From NCBI GenBank assembly GCA_025354645.1, contig JANXML010000065.1:1-50885 (forward strand): a stretch of 50,885 bases of DNA, read 5' to 3'. The notes beneath the pieces were generated by a model, which was given only the letters and a program-made list of their open reading frames with translations, ran no database searches and had not been told where the DNA came from. This stretch comes from Arcicella sp. (GTDB lineage Bacteria; Bacteroidota; Bacteroidia; Cytophagales; Spirosomataceae). Both the position numbers and the translations under genes were made by a program. Shown here piece by piece: positions 15,479-23,657 of this stretch. Numbering within the stretch: position 1 is the first letter of the stretch; each line of letters opens with the position of its first letter.

Positions 15479-16294
15479 ATGTTAAAGTTTGTTAAAGGTT
15501 TCATATTAGCTACTACAATTTGTGGATTAGGAAGTTTCGCACCACTTCAAGATTCGAGCAATAGTTCGATTGAAAATCCGCCCAATTCTGGTAAAACACG
15601 ACTCAAAACGGTGGTTTTGGATGCTGGACACGGAGGTAAAGATCCTGGTTGTCACGGTGCAAGTCATAACGAATCAAAAATTGCCTTGAAAATTGTTCTG
15701 GCATTAGGTCAAAAAATCTCAGACGAATATCCAGATGTAAAAGTAATTTATACTCGTAAGAAAGATATTTATCCCACGCTCAACGAACGTTCTGCACTTG
15801 CCAATCGGAATAAGGCAGATTTATTTATGTCAATTCACTGTAATTCTCACCCTTCTGCCAAGTTTGCTGGAACGGAAACTTACACGATGGGGTTACATAA
15901 GACGAACGACAATCTGAATGTTGCCAAACGTGAGAACTCCGTAATCTTACAAGAGAAGGATTATCAAAAGACTTATAACGGATTTAATCCAAATTCACCA
16001 CTTGCACACATTATGATGGCTAATTATCAGAATACTTTCATGATGAACAGCATAAAATTTGCTCAGAAAGTAGAGCGTCAATTCAAAAAACAAACCAACA
16101 GAACCAGCTATGGCGTAAAGCAGGCAGGTTTTTTGGTACTTTGGGAAACCGCCATGCCAAGTGTTTTGATTGAAACGGGTTTTTTAACGAACGAAGCCGA
16201 AGAAAAATATTTAGCTTCCGAAGAAGGAAAAGAAGAAGTTGCTCAAGCCATTTTCAAGGCTTTTAAATTGTATAAAGAAGAAATTGATAACTAA
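15479..16294 (+). CDS. N-acetylmuramoyl-L-alanine amidase (Amidase_3)
   Basis: This 271-residue periplasmic zinc amidase cleaves the bond between MurNAc and the stem peptide. A signal peptide (MLKFVKGFILATTICGLGSF) is followed by the Amidase_3 fold with VVLDAGHGGKDPG (Zn ligand H51), E65 in HNESK, FMSIHCNSHP (second His ligand) and the catalytic Glu in SVLIETGFLTN. It lacks LysM or AMIN domains, so it is a minimal AmiC-type enzyme, perhaps for cell separation. I chose ATG 15479 over an in-frame TTG three codons earlier. Confidence 0.93.
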   Translation: MLKFVKGFILATTICGLGSFAPLQDSSNSSIENPPNSGKTRLKTVVLDAGHGGKDPGCHGASHNESKIALKIVLALGQKISDEYPDVKVIYTRKKDIYPTLNERSALANRNKADLFMSIHCNSHPSAKFAGTETYTMGLHKTNDNLNVAKRENSVILQEKDYQKTYNGFNPNSPLAHIMMANYQNTFMMNSIKFAQKVERQFKKQTNRTSYGVKQAGFLVLWETAMPSVLIETGFLTNEAEEKYLASEEGKEEVAQAIFKAFKLYKEEIDN

Positions 16295-16432
16295 TATCAG
16301 TTATCAGTCATCAGTTAACAGTTATCAGTTTTCCATCATTAATATACTTAGGCAATTTTGAATTTGAACCTCAGTAATTATGGTAATGAATTGTTTACTG
16401 ATAACTGTTTACTGATAACTGTTTACTCAAAA
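16294..16432. repeat. Inverted pair of ACTGATAACTGT-type repeats
   Basis: The left arm (16294-16332) contains TTATCAGTCATCAGTTAACA and GTTATCAGTTTT. The right arm (16391-16428) contains TTTACTGATAACTGTTTACT and GATAACTG, its reverse complement. It fills the whole gap between the amidase and the MCE gene. Confidence 0.85.
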
Positions 16433-16433
16433 C

Positions 16434-17384
16434 ATGACTATCTCTAAGGAAACAAAAGTGGGTTTGCTTGCCCTTATCTCATTCGTAATTCTATACTTAG
16501 GATTTAATTTTCTAAAAGGAAAAGATTTCTTTTCTTCCCAAAACAAATATGTTGTTGTTTATGATAATGTAGAAGGTTTGACTGCTGCCAATCAAGTATC
16601 GTTAAGTGGCATGAAAGTGGGTCAAGTAAAATTCGTTGAATTAATTCCAGGTAATAAAGTAAAGGTTACCCTTGTTATTCGGAAGGATTTGCCTTTGCCT
16701 ACTGATACGAAAGCGATTTTATCTTCCGACGGGTTGTTAGGAGGAAAATTAATTAGATTGGAATTTGGCAAAAATAATAAATTTATTGAAAATGATGGAC
16801 AATTGGTTGCTGGAAGAGAAACGGGTATTTCTGATTTGATAAAAGAAAAAGCTCTTCCATTACTCCAAAATTTAGATTCTTTGACGCTTTCATTAAGAGT
16901 TGTTACCAAAAGTTTTGAAGCCACAGGTTCATCTGTGAACGGATTAATCAAAAATACGGATAAAACCATCTCTACTTTGGGCGGTACAATGGGTTCTACA
17001 ATTGATGAAAATCGAGCAAGTCTTGCGGGTATAACTGCCAATATGAAATCATTATCTGGTAATTTGATTGAAACAGAAAAAAGTTTAAAACCACTTATCG
17101 GGAAATTCAGTTCAATTGCAGATTCATTGAATGCCTTAAAAATCAGTCAAGCAGTTGCCACTACGCAACGTTCGTTGGAGGGTTTGCAGAGAATAATGAC
17201 AGGAATTGAAAGAGGACAAGGTTCGATGGGTAAATTATTAAAAGACGATTCATTGTATTCAAATATTAATCGCTCACTGGCAGATTTAGATAAGTTGCTG
17301 ATTGACTTCCGTTTAGCCCCACGTAGATACGTAAATGTGTCTATTTTTGGAGGAAAAAAGGCAGACCCACCAACGGTGAAATAA
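16434..17384 (+). CDS. MCE/MlaD family lipid-transport protein
   Basis: This 316-residue protein has an N-terminal membrane anchor (VGLLALISFVILYLGFNFL) and one MCE domain (about 35-115) with the YDNVEGLTAANQVSLSGMKVGQV signature and SSDGLLGGKLIRLE. A long helical C-terminal region (about 125-300) rich in Leu/Ser/Thr should form the hexamer tunnel. MlaD-type proteins carry phospholipids between membranes. The usual ATPase and permease partners (MlaE/MlaF) are not adjacent in this window. A 24-bp hairpin follows the stop. Confidence 0.9.
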   Translation: MTISKETKVGLLALISFVILYLGFNFLKGKDFFSSQNKYVVVYDNVEGLTAANQVSLSGMKVGQVKFVELIPGNKVKVTLVIRKDLPLPTDTKAILSSDGLLGGKLIRLEFGKNNKFIENDGQLVAGRETGISDLIKEKALPLLQNLDSLTLSLRVVTKSFEATGSSVNGLIKNTDKTISTLGGTMGSTIDENRASLAGITANMKSLSGNLIETEKSLKPLIGKFSSIADSLNALKISQAVATTQRSLEGLQRIMTGIERGQGSMGKLLKDDSLYSNINRSLADLDKLLIDFRLAPRRYVNVSIFGGKKADPPTVK

Positions 17385-17405
17385 GAAGGAATGAAGATAG
17401 TTGGT

Positions 17406-17460
17406 AAAGGAGGAATGGAGACAGAAAATACAATTTTCTGTCTCCATTCCTCCTTTATTC
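17406..17460. terminator. 24-bp perfect hairpin between convergent genes
   Basis: The left arm at 17406-17429 starts AAAGGAGGAATGGAGACAG and the right arm at 17433-17456 is its exact complement, with a loop of only three bases (ACA). It terminates the MCE gene and probably the Lrp gene on the other strand. Its GGAGACAG words recur in the LuxE-like gene insert. Confidence 0.85.
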
Positions 17461-17468
17461 TTTCCTCC

Positions 17469-17936
17469 TCAAAGAGAAATTGGCACGGGAGTTTGGCTCC
17501 TAATCTCGTTCACCACAAAACGACTTTGAGCATTGCCGATGTTGGAAAGAGTAGCTAATTTATGAAGAATAAAATGTCTGTATTCATCCATATCTTTTAC
17601 TAAAACCTTCAAAAGAAAATCTGACCCACCCGAAACACAATAACATTCCACAACTTCGGATAATAATAAAACATCCTTTTCAAATTGTTCCAAAAAAACC
17701 GCAGCGTGTTCTTTTAAAGTAACATCTACAATAACAACTAAACTTTTTCCTAATTTTGATTTATTGAGAATGGCAGTATATTTTTCTATAACACCCTCAC
17801 GTTCAAGGCGTTTGATGCGTTCATGAATGGGCGTAGTGGTCATATTCAAGCGTGAAGCAATTTCTTTATTAGTCATCAAAGCATCATCTTGAAGAAACTT
17901 TAAGATTTGTAAATCTATGTTGTCTAAGTTTGTCAT
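17469..17936 (-). CDS. Lrp/AsnC-family transcriptional regulator
   Basis: This 155-residue regulator has an N-terminal winged HTH (NIDLQILKFLQDDALMTNKE, then IASRLNMTTTPIHERIKRLE) and a C-terminal RAM ligand-binding domain with SEVVECYCVSGGSDFLLKV. Members sense amino acids and act as octamers or dimers. I chose ATG 17936; a start at 17963 lies inside the preceding CYTH gene and adds nine residues of poor match. The short gap to the CYTH gene suggests shared transcription. Confidence 0.9.
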   Translation of the reverse strand: MTNLDNIDLQILKFLQDDALMTNKEIASRLNMTTTPIHERIKRLEREGVIEKYTAILNKSKLGKSLVVIVDVTLKEHAAVFLEQFEKDVLLLSEVVECYCVSGGSDFLLKVLVKDMDEYRHFILHKLATLSNIGNAQSRFVVNEIRSQTPVPISL

Positions 17937-17953
17937 TTTACAAGATACTAAAT

Positions 17954-18427
17954 TTATATCCAATTTTTAAAGGGATTTTTTGATAAATTAGCATTAAAAT
18001 ACTGGTCTTCGTGGGTAACTTCATAATCAATCCAATCAGGGATTTTATACCATTCTTCGATTGAATGTAACTCAATTTCAGCCACAATTAGCCCTTGATT
18101 ATCACCGTGAAAAACGTCTATTTCCCACGTTTTTCCTTCATAATTAACCTTGTAGCGTGTTTTTTCAATATTATTTTCCGTAAAACCCTTTAACAATTCT
18201 ATTGCCTCAGATTTTGGAATTTGGTACTCATATTCAGGTTTAATAGCAGGATTATCGGTTTTCCCTTTTATCGTAAGAAATCCTTTATTCTCAGTGGCTC
18301 GCACACGAACCGTTTTTGCTTTTTCATTAACGATATAACCTTGACGATAATATTCGCCTTGGGGTTTTGCGAGAGTACTCCAAAGGTCTTTTTTTACTAA
18401 ATATTTTCTTTCAATTTCAAATGGCAT
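17954..18427 (-). CDS. CYTH domain protein (triphosphate tunnel phosphohydrolase type)
   Basis: This 157-residue protein starts MPFEIERKYLV with the ExExK signature of CYTH enzymes, then YYRQGYI, TVRVRATENKGFLTIKGKT, EKTRYKV and WEIDVFHGDNQGLIVAEIEL, which together line the tunnel with acidic and basic residues. Bacterial relatives hydrolyse tripolyphosphate or other triphosphates. Length is typical. It probably starts a transcript that continues into the Lrp gene. A complex repeat lies directly upstream. Confidence 0.93.
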   Translation of the reverse strand: MPFEIERKYLVKKDLWSTLAKPQGEYYRQGYIVNEKAKTVRVRATENKGFLTIKGKTDNPAIKPEYEYQIPKSEAIELLKGFTENNIEKTRYKVNYEGKTWEIDVFHGDNQGLIVAEIELHSIEEWYKIPDWIDYEVTHEDQYFNANLSKNPFKNWI

Positions 18428-18440
18428 GGTTTATTTTTTT

Positions 18441-18528
18441 AGTATAACAGGTTTCCAACCTGTTAAATTAACAATAATAGGTTTCCATCTGTTAAATTAA
18501 CAATAACATGTTGGAAACCTGTTATACT
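18441..18528. repeat. Composite repeat: two direct units plus inverted copy (AACAGGTTTCCAACCTGTT type)
   Basis: The arm at 18441-18465 (starts AGTATAACAGGTTTCC) matches the reverse complement of 18504-18528 at 24 of 25 positions. A third, direct copy (TAGGTTTCCATCTGTTAAAT) lies between them, followed by the same AATTAACAATAA spacer as the first. It occupies the gap upstream of the CYTH gene. Confidence 0.88.
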
Positions 18529-18534
18529 AAAAAA

Positions 18535-18566
18535 TACCCTCGATTTCTGTAACAAAATCAAGGGTA
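18535..18566. terminator. Hairpin with TACCCT/AGGGTA stem
   Basis: TACCCTCGATTT pairs with AAATCAAGGGTA (one mismatch) around an 8-nt loop. It lies downstream of the 146-residue membrane protein gene on the minus strand and may end that transcript, although no long T run follows. Confidence 0.4.
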
Positions 18567-18661
18567 AAGATAGTTTAGATTATCTGTTTTAAGATGACAA
18601 AGACTTGTAATTGAGTATTATCTCTGGCTAATGCCTAAATCCTAATTCCTAAACCCTAATA

Positions 18662-19102
18662 TCATTTCCGAAACAAATTACGAACTAAAAATCCACTCAT
18701 TGCTCCCCAACCGCCCACGAGACCACCAATTAAAACGGTTGCAGCAATCAATACGCCTACGTTTCCACCCACGGGAAGAATTTGAGCAATTTTATTTGAT
18801 AGTATTCCTTGTGTTGAAAAGTGATGATACCAAACCATTATTAGCCAAAGCGTTGTAACAGCAGCCGTTCCTTTCGCAAAAGTTTCGCCACTTGATGTTC
18901 CGAAAATTGCCCCGCCAATAAAAGCCGCAATTGCCACCGTCCACCATTCAAAAAAATACCCCAAGATGAAGGCTAAAACCACAATTGTGGCGGTGAGTGG
19001 ACTGGCGAAAAGTTCTTTAATTTTATCCAGAACCGATGAAAAACCAGCTTTTGCATCTGCCGTACTAGGAATATTAGGTTGCTGTGGAATGTTTAGTGCC
19101 AT
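18662..19102 (-). CDS. Unknown small membrane protein
   Basis: This 146-residue protein has a short soluble N-terminus (MALNIPQQPNIPSTADAKAG) followed by about four hydrophobic helices (residues 38-55, 56-75, 80-95 and 110-140) rich in Gly and Ala. No family is recognised. It lies between hemC and the CYTH gene on the same strand. The coding sequence uses ordinary codons for this window and has no overlapping competitor, so it is probably real. Confidence 0.75.
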   Translation of the reverse strand: MALNIPQQPNIPSTADAKAGFSSVLDKIKELFASPLTATIVVLAFILGYFFEWWTVAIAAFIGGAIFGTSSGETFAKGTAAVTTLWLIMVWYHHFSTQGILSNKIAQILPVGGNVGVLIAATVLIGGLVGGWGAMSGFLVRNLFRK

Positions 19103-19150
19103 AATGTGGTTTGTATAATTTTGATAAATATAGTTAGTTTTTGTTAGAAA

Positions 19151-20155
19151 CTACAAATTTGCTTTTATATCCTTTAAAATTCTATCTCCTCCTAAACTCA
19201 AAATCATTTCAGCCAACGCTTTACCAATTTCTTCTGGATTTGTTCCTGTCATGGTTTCTTTCAAGATTTCTGAGCCATCCAAACTTACGATTCCGCCTGT
19301 GATAAGTAGCCCCGAAGCGTCGGTCGCCCTAACCCCCAGAGGGGGGACTTTCGAGTCAGATTTATTGGAGTTGTTAGCTCCCCCTCTGGGGGTTAGGGGG
19401 GCTACATTTGCAAAAACTGGAATACTACAACCACCCTGTAAACGTCTCAAAAAGGCACGTTCAGCCAATAATTGCTGTTCCGTCTCAGCGTGATTACACA
19501 GTTCTCTAATTTTAGCTTTTTTCTCTGAATCTAAACCGACAGCACATTCCAACGCTACTGAACCTTGTCCAACGGCGGGCGTGAAAGTATCCACAGAAAT
19601 CATCTCGGCAATGTGTTCTTCGTAGCCCATCCGATGCACGCCTGCGTAGGCAAGAATTAGGGCATCGCACACACCGCTTTCCAATTTTGCCATGCGAGTT
19701 TGAAGGTTTCCACGCATGTCAACCGTCTGAATATGAGGATAATAGTGTTTCAACATTGCCACTCTGCGGGTTGAAGACGTGCCGACAATAAAGGGTTTTC
19801 CACTATCTAATCGCAAACTTTTATCAAAACTTACCAAGACATCGTTCACTTTTTCACGTTCGGTAAAAGCGATTAATTCCAAATCTTCCGACAATTCTGA
19901 TTGTAAATCTTTGGCAGAATGTTGGGCAATATCAATTTGTCCAGAACGCAATTGTTGTTCCAATTCTTCCGTAAAAACCCCTTTTGAACCAATTTTTGAC
20001 AATGAACGGTCAAGAATTTGGTCGCCCTTGGTATTGATGATAACGATTTCGACTTCAAGTCCGCCACGTTCCAACGTTTCTCTGATGTATTCTGCTTGCC
20101 AAAGGGCTAATTTTGAGCCTCTTGTGCCTAATTTTATAACATTATTTATCGACAT
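19151..20155 (-). CDS. hemC: Hydroxymethylbilane synthase (porphobilinogen deaminase) with in-frame palindromic insertion
   Basis: HemC condenses four porphobilinogen units to hydroxymethylbilane in heme synthesis. Landmarks are IKLGTRGSKLALWQAE, the catalytic Asp region (about KDLQSELSEDLELIA), VGTSSTRRVAML, MRGNLQTRMAKLESG and the dipyrromethane-cofactor Cys (C243 in LQGGCSIPVFA). At 334 residues it is about 25-30 longer than usual. The excess is residues 252-281, encoded by a GC-rich inverted repeat (19327-19398) inserted in frame between FANV and GLLITGG. The cofactor loop itself is intact, so the enzyme is probably functional. A hairpin ends just before the start codon. Confidence 0.95.
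   Translation of the reverse strand: MSINNVIKLGTRGSKLALWQAEYIRETLERGGLEVEIVIINTKGDQILDRSLSKIGSKGVFTEELEQQLRSGQIDIAQHSAKDLQSELSEDLELIAFTEREKVNDVLVSFDKSLRLDSGKPFIVGTSSTRRVAMLKHYYPHIQTVDMRGNLQTRMAKLESGVCDALILAYAGVHRMGYEEHIAEMISVDTFTPAVGQGSVALECAVGLDSEKKAKIRELCNHAETEQQLLAERAFLRRLQGGCSIPVFANVAPLTPRGGANNSNKSDSKVPPLGVRATDASGLLITGGIVSLDGSEILKETMTGTNPEEIGKALAEMILSLGGDRILKDIKANL
19327..19398. repeat. GC-rich palindromic element inside hemC (family P1, copy 1)
   Basis: The arms CCCTAACCCCCAGAGGGGG (19327-19345) and its exact complement (19380-19398) flank a 34-nt AT-richer spacer. Each arm also holds its own mini-palindrome CCCCC-AGA-GGGGG. Read on the hemC strand it encodes APLTPRGGA, a spacer, then VPPLGVR. 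Confidence 0.93.
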
Positions 20156-20162
20156 AATAAAA

Positions 20163-20185
20163 ATGTCTTGACGAAATCAAGACAT
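20163..20185 (-). terminator. Hairpin between mazF-like gene and hemC
   Basis: ATGTCTTGA-CGAAA-TCAAGACAT forms a perfect 9-bp stem. On the minus strand it is followed by TTTTATT and then the hemC ATG, so it can terminate the toxin transcript and would also overlap the hemC ribosome-entry region. Confidence 0.75.
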
Positions 20186-20190
20186 GATAA

Positions 20191-20514
20191 CTAAGTATTT
20201 ATTTGTAAAATCTCGACTAAATTTTTATCTAATTTAGTTAATTGAAGTGTCGATATTTCTCCTAATTTCCCCAAAACTAATCCTGAATCAATTGTTGCTA
20301 ATTTTGATAACCTAATCAGTGAATCTCGTTTTAAACCATTGTTTGAATCTGCAATTAACAACAAATCATTGGCATCCTGCCAACCTATTTGAGTAGTGAT
20401 GAAAGCAACTGTAACGTCCAAAGGATTAGAAATCAGTACTAATGCAGGTCTTGTTTTGTTTCCTGAAAGATCCGTAAAAGGAAACGGGAGTAAAACTATG
20501 TCACCTTTTTTCAT
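20191..20514 (-). CDS. MazF/PemK-type mRNA interferase
   Basis: This 107-residue toxin begins MKKGDIVLLPFPFTDLSGNKTRPALVL, the SH3-like start of PemK/MazF endoribonucleases, with the conserved basic TRPALVL turn. Later come IRLSKLATID and LGKLG, matching the second catalytic block. It cleaves mRNA at short sites when free of antitoxin. Its ATG overlaps the stop of the antitoxin gene by one base (TAATG), so translation is coupled. Confidence 0.88.
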   Translation of the reverse strand: MKKGDIVLLPFPFTDLSGNKTRPALVLISNPLDVTVAFITTQIGWQDANDLLLIADSNNGLKRDSLIRLSKLATIDSGLVLGKLGEISTLQLTKLDKNLVEILQINT

Positions 20515-20738
20515 TAAAAAACTTCTTTTAAATCTTTAACTGAATATAATTCTTCATCTTCTTTCAAAAAATTGAAAGCCTTAGAATTTGCGTTTATAAT
20601 TGTCAATCCTTTTGTAAGAGATGTTTCTTCAAACCTTTTAGCAATAAATTCAGCATAATCATATACTTCTTCTATCTTTTCGGTTGGCAACTTCTCTAAT
20701 TGATTAATGGTCTGTTTGATTAGCTCCTTTTTACTCAT
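20514..20738 (-). CDS. Antitoxin partner of MazF/PemK-like toxin
   Basis: This 74-residue protein resembles short helical antitoxins of the DUF2281/VapB-like type: an N-terminal helical LIKQTINQLEKLPTEKIEEV segment and DYAEFIAKRF, then an acidic C-terminal tail (LKEDEELYSVKDLKEVF) that would wrap the toxin. It is encoded first in a one-base-overlap operon with the interferase. Family assignment is from pattern and context. Confidence 0.78.
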   Translation of the reverse strand: MSKKELIKQTINQLEKLPTEKIEEVYDYAEFIAKRFEETSLTKGLTIINANSKAFNFLKEDEELYSVKDLKEVF

Positions 20739-20771
20739 GTCCTTTATCTTTAATTTTTTAACAAATATACC

Positions 20772-21953
20772 CTATTTCTTAAACAATTGTGCAATCGTCA
20801 ATGATAAGTCTAAATGCAAAATTTTAGCTCTTCCGTTGCGTTCTAAATAATAATGTGTTTGACTTAATTCATTCACTATCAACTCAATAGCTTCTGCTTT
20901 TACAGCCTTTGAAAAGTTCTGTACGAACGTTAATTCTTCGCCTTCCAATCTTACCAAAGCCTCTGCACCGTTTTTCCAGAGCAATAAATCCCTAAAAATA
21001 TTCAGTCCGTATTCCATCATTCCTTTCTGATATTCTTTTGGAAAAGCATCAAATTCATCCGCTGTTTTGACTAAAACTGTAAAATCGGGCTTATAAGCTG
21101 AACGCATCCAAGTGGCAAACCATTGATGTTTACTTTCGCCTTCATAATTGACTAATTCGGATGCTTTCGAGAAATTTCCCTCCGAAAGATAGGCGATTTG
21201 TTTGGCTCTGTCATAGGCAACGCCCTCTTTTTCAGTAAGATAACCAATCGTTTCCTCATCCGTGAAAGCGGGAATCACAATGCGTTGCGTTCGGGAAAGA
21301 ATGGTTGTCAATAATTTATTGGTATCATTACAAACCAGAATAAATAACGTTTTGGCGGGCGGTTCTTCCAATAATTTCAGTAAAGAATTCGCCGATTCGA
21401 TATTCATCAATTCGGGTTGCCAAATGATTAAGATTTTGTATTCTGCTTCAAATGCTTTCAAAGAAACTTTTTCGATGATGTTATGAGCTTCTTTTATCGG
21501 AATAATTCCTTGCTTGTTGCCCGTAACGCCCGTGAATTCCAACCAATCTGTCAAACTTCTGTACGGACTTTGAATTAAGAATTTTCGCCAAGTTGGCAAT
21601 AACTCCAAAATGGTTTCTTTGGCACTTGGCGTTGGGAAAATGTGGTGAATATCGGGATGAACCATTTTTGCCATCTTCACACAGGAAGCACAACGTCCGC
21701 AGGCATCAGCGGAGTGGTCAGTGGGGACACTGACCACGGCAGAGGGGACACCAGCCACGGGAGAGCCGTGGTCGGTGTCTCCACCGACCACTTTTTCACA
21801 GTTAATATACGTGGAATACGCCCAAGCCAAAGCCAGATTTGCACTGCCCACGCTCCCATGAAACAACTGAGCATGAGCCACATGGTTAGACTCAACGGAG
21901 TGAATGAGGGTATTTTTTATAGACAGTAATCCTGGAATATCCTTGAATAACAA
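20772..21953 (-). CDS. holB: DNA polymerase III delta' subunit with in-frame palindromic insertion in the zinc module
   Basis: Delta' is part of the clamp loader that opens the sliding clamp at replication. The AAA+ fold is recognisable: AQLFHGSVGSANLALA at the degenerate P-loop, ANSLLKLLEEPPAKTLFIL and TILSRTQRIVIP (sensor 1/SRC motif). The zinc module uses C52 and C85-x2-C88-x2-C91. Between C52 and C85 lie about 28 extra residues (54-81, containing GGDTDHGSP and SVPTDHS) encoded by a paired palindrome at 21714-21791. Related proteins keep this spacing short. The frame is preserved, so the gene is presumably functional. Confidence 0.92.
   Translation of the reverse strand: MLFKDIPGLLSIKNTLIHSVESNHVAHAQLFHGSVGSANLALAWAYSTYINCEKVVGGDTDHGSPVAGVPSAVVSVPTDHSADACGRCASCVKMAKMVHPDIHHIFPTPSAKETILELLPTWRKFLIQSPYRSLTDWLEFTGVTGNKQGIIPIKEAHNIIEKVSLKAFEAEYKILIIWQPELMNIESANSLLKLLEEPPAKTLFILVCNDTNKLLTTILSRTQRIVIPAFTDEETIGYLTEKEGVAYDRAKQIAYLSEGNFSKASELVNYEGESKHQWFATWMRSAYKPDFTVLVKTADEFDAFPKEYQKGMMEYGLNIFRDLLLWKNGAEALVRLEGEELTFVQNFSKAVKAEAIELIVNELSQTHYYLERNGRAKILHLDLSLTIAQLFKK
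21714..21791. repeat. Paired palindromic element inside holB (family P2)
   Basis: GTGGTCAGTG-GGGA-CACTGACCAC (21714-21737) and GTGGTCGGTG-TCTC-CACCGACCAC (21768-21791) are each perfect 10-bp palindromes. They are inverted copies of one another at about 22 of 24 positions. A partial third copy (GGGGACACCAGCCACGG) lies between them. Confidence 0.92.
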
Positions 21954-22094
21954 TGAATGAAGGGTTTTTGTGGAAATTGATTTTACAAAGGTAAGGGTTT
22001 CGGAGAATTGTTACAATGCAAGAAAATAGGAAATCAAAAAGCTGCATTTTTTTAATAACTTCGTAGAAAATTTACCCCACCGAAAAACCATTCA

Positions 22095-23606
22095 ATGAGT
22101 GTTCTCAAAAAATTAGCGGGCGAAACTGCCTCTTATGGAATCAGTACAATCCTTGGTCGTTCGCTGAATTTCCTTTTGGTTTTTATTCATACCGCCGCTT
22201 TTATGCCTGGCGAGTTGGGAATTAACATCAAATTATACAGCTACGTTGCCCTCGCCAACATCATTTATACCTACGGCATGGAAACCGCTTTCTTTCGCTT
22301 TGCTCCTGAAAATGAAACGAAATATTATAATATTATCCAATCAGCCGTTATTGTCAGTAGCATTTTTTTCTCGGGAATTCTCATCATTTTTTCTTCCCCC
22401 ATCATTGCATATTTAGGTTATCAAGGCAAAGAAATATTCTTGATTTGGATTGCTTTAATCATTGCCATTGATGCCATTACTGCCATTCCTTTTGCCCGTT
22501 TGAGATTAGAAAAAAAGACTTCAAGATTTGTTAAAGCCAAGATTGTCAACATCTTAATCAATGTATTTTTAAATATTTTCTTTTTATTAGTATTAAAGAA
22601 AATCGCAGAGGGAGATTATTTTACGTCTTTGCAACCGATGGCAACAAAATTGTATAATCCCAAGATTGGAGCGGGTTACATTTTCTTGGCAAATCTTATT
22701 GCAAATGCTACATTTTTCTATTTTCTCCGCCCTGAATTCAGAGATTTTACATTCCAATTTGATAAAAAAGAATTTAAAAAATTGTGGATTTATGCTTATC
22801 CAATTATGATTATGTTGGTTGCAAGTACGTTCAATATGGTTTTTGATAGAATGTTATTGGAAAAACTTTTACCCGAAGATTTTTATCCAAATCGTACTTC
22901 GCAGGAAGCGTTAGGAATTTATGGAAATGTCTATAAACTTTCCATTTTTATGTCGCTGGCAACTCAGGCTTTTCGATATGCCGCCGAACCATTTTTTCTT
23001 TCCAAAACAGGCGATAAAAATTCGCCCGATGTGTTGGCAGATGTTACCAAGTGGTTTTTAATAACTTGTATTTTTATTTGGTTGGGCGTAAGTTTAAACC
23101 TTGATTGGTTGAAGGTGTTTTTCTTACGCAAGAAAATTTATTGGGAAGGAATTTCAGTTGTACCCGTATTATTGTTAGCCAATTTATTTTTAGGCATTTA
23201 CTATAATATTTCCGTTTGGTTTAAACTCAATAACAAAACATATTTTGGAACGCTCATTACTTTTATTGGTTTAGCAATCACGATTATTGCCAACATCATC
23301 CTCATTCCACGTATTGGATATATGGGTTGTGCGGTTGCTTTTTTGATTTCTTGTTTTTCCATGACGGCACTTTGTTATTGGCTCGGACAACGATATTATC
23401 CCGTTCCCTACAAAATTGAATCAGCTTTGGGATATATAATCTCGGCAGGGTTATTGATTTATTGTGTTATGCAGATTCAGTTCGATAGTCTCTGGTTATC
23501 AATTCCTTACCACCTGATTCTGTTACTTTTATATACTGCTGGTGTTGTTATTGTTGAGCGAAAGACGATTATTCCATTGAAAATCAGAGATAAATACAAA
23601 TTATAG
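22095..23606 (+). CDS. Polysaccharide biosynthesis/flippase protein (Wzx/MATE-like)
   Basis: This 503-residue protein has about 14 hydrophobic helices. It opens with LKKLAGETASYGISTILGRSLNFLL, the characteristic start of polysaccharide-export flippases, and includes a conserved AFRYAAEPFFLSK segment midway. Such MOP-superfamily proteins flip lipid-linked oligosaccharides across the inner membrane. No glycosyltransferase cluster is nearby, so the cargo cannot be inferred. It is transcribed divergently from holB, sharing a roughly 140-nt gap. Confidence 0.9.
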   Translation: MSVLKKLAGETASYGISTILGRSLNFLLVFIHTAAFMPGELGINIKLYSYVALANIIYTYGMETAFFRFAPENETKYYNIIQSAVIVSSIFFSGILIIFSSPIIAYLGYQGKEIFLIWIALIIAIDAITAIPFARLRLEKKTSRFVKAKIVNILINVFLNIFFLLVLKKIAEGDYFTSLQPMATKLYNPKIGAGYIFLANLIANATFFYFLRPEFRDFTFQFDKKEFKKLWIYAYPIMIMLVASTFNMVFDRMLLEKLLPEDFYPNRTSQEALGIYGNVYKLSIFMSLATQAFRYAAEPFFLSKTGDKNSPDVLADVTKWFLITCIFIWLGVSLNLDWLKVFFLRKKIYWEGISVVPVLLLANLFLGIYYNISVWFKLNNKTYFGTLITFIGLAITIIANIILIPRIGYMGCAVAFLISCFSMTALCYWLGQRYYPVPYKIESALGYIISAGLLIYCVMQIQFDSLWLSIPYHLILLLLYTAGVVIVERKTIIPLKIRDKYKL

Positions 23607-23657
23607 GGGTGAAATGTCAATTTTTTTCACCAAATTTGAGGTAAGTTCTTTATTTAT

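Noticed and set aside
16294-18528. CRISPR array from closely spaced repeats
   Set aside because: Repeats occur as inverted pairs or with identical spacers, not as direct repeats with unique spacers; no cas genes.
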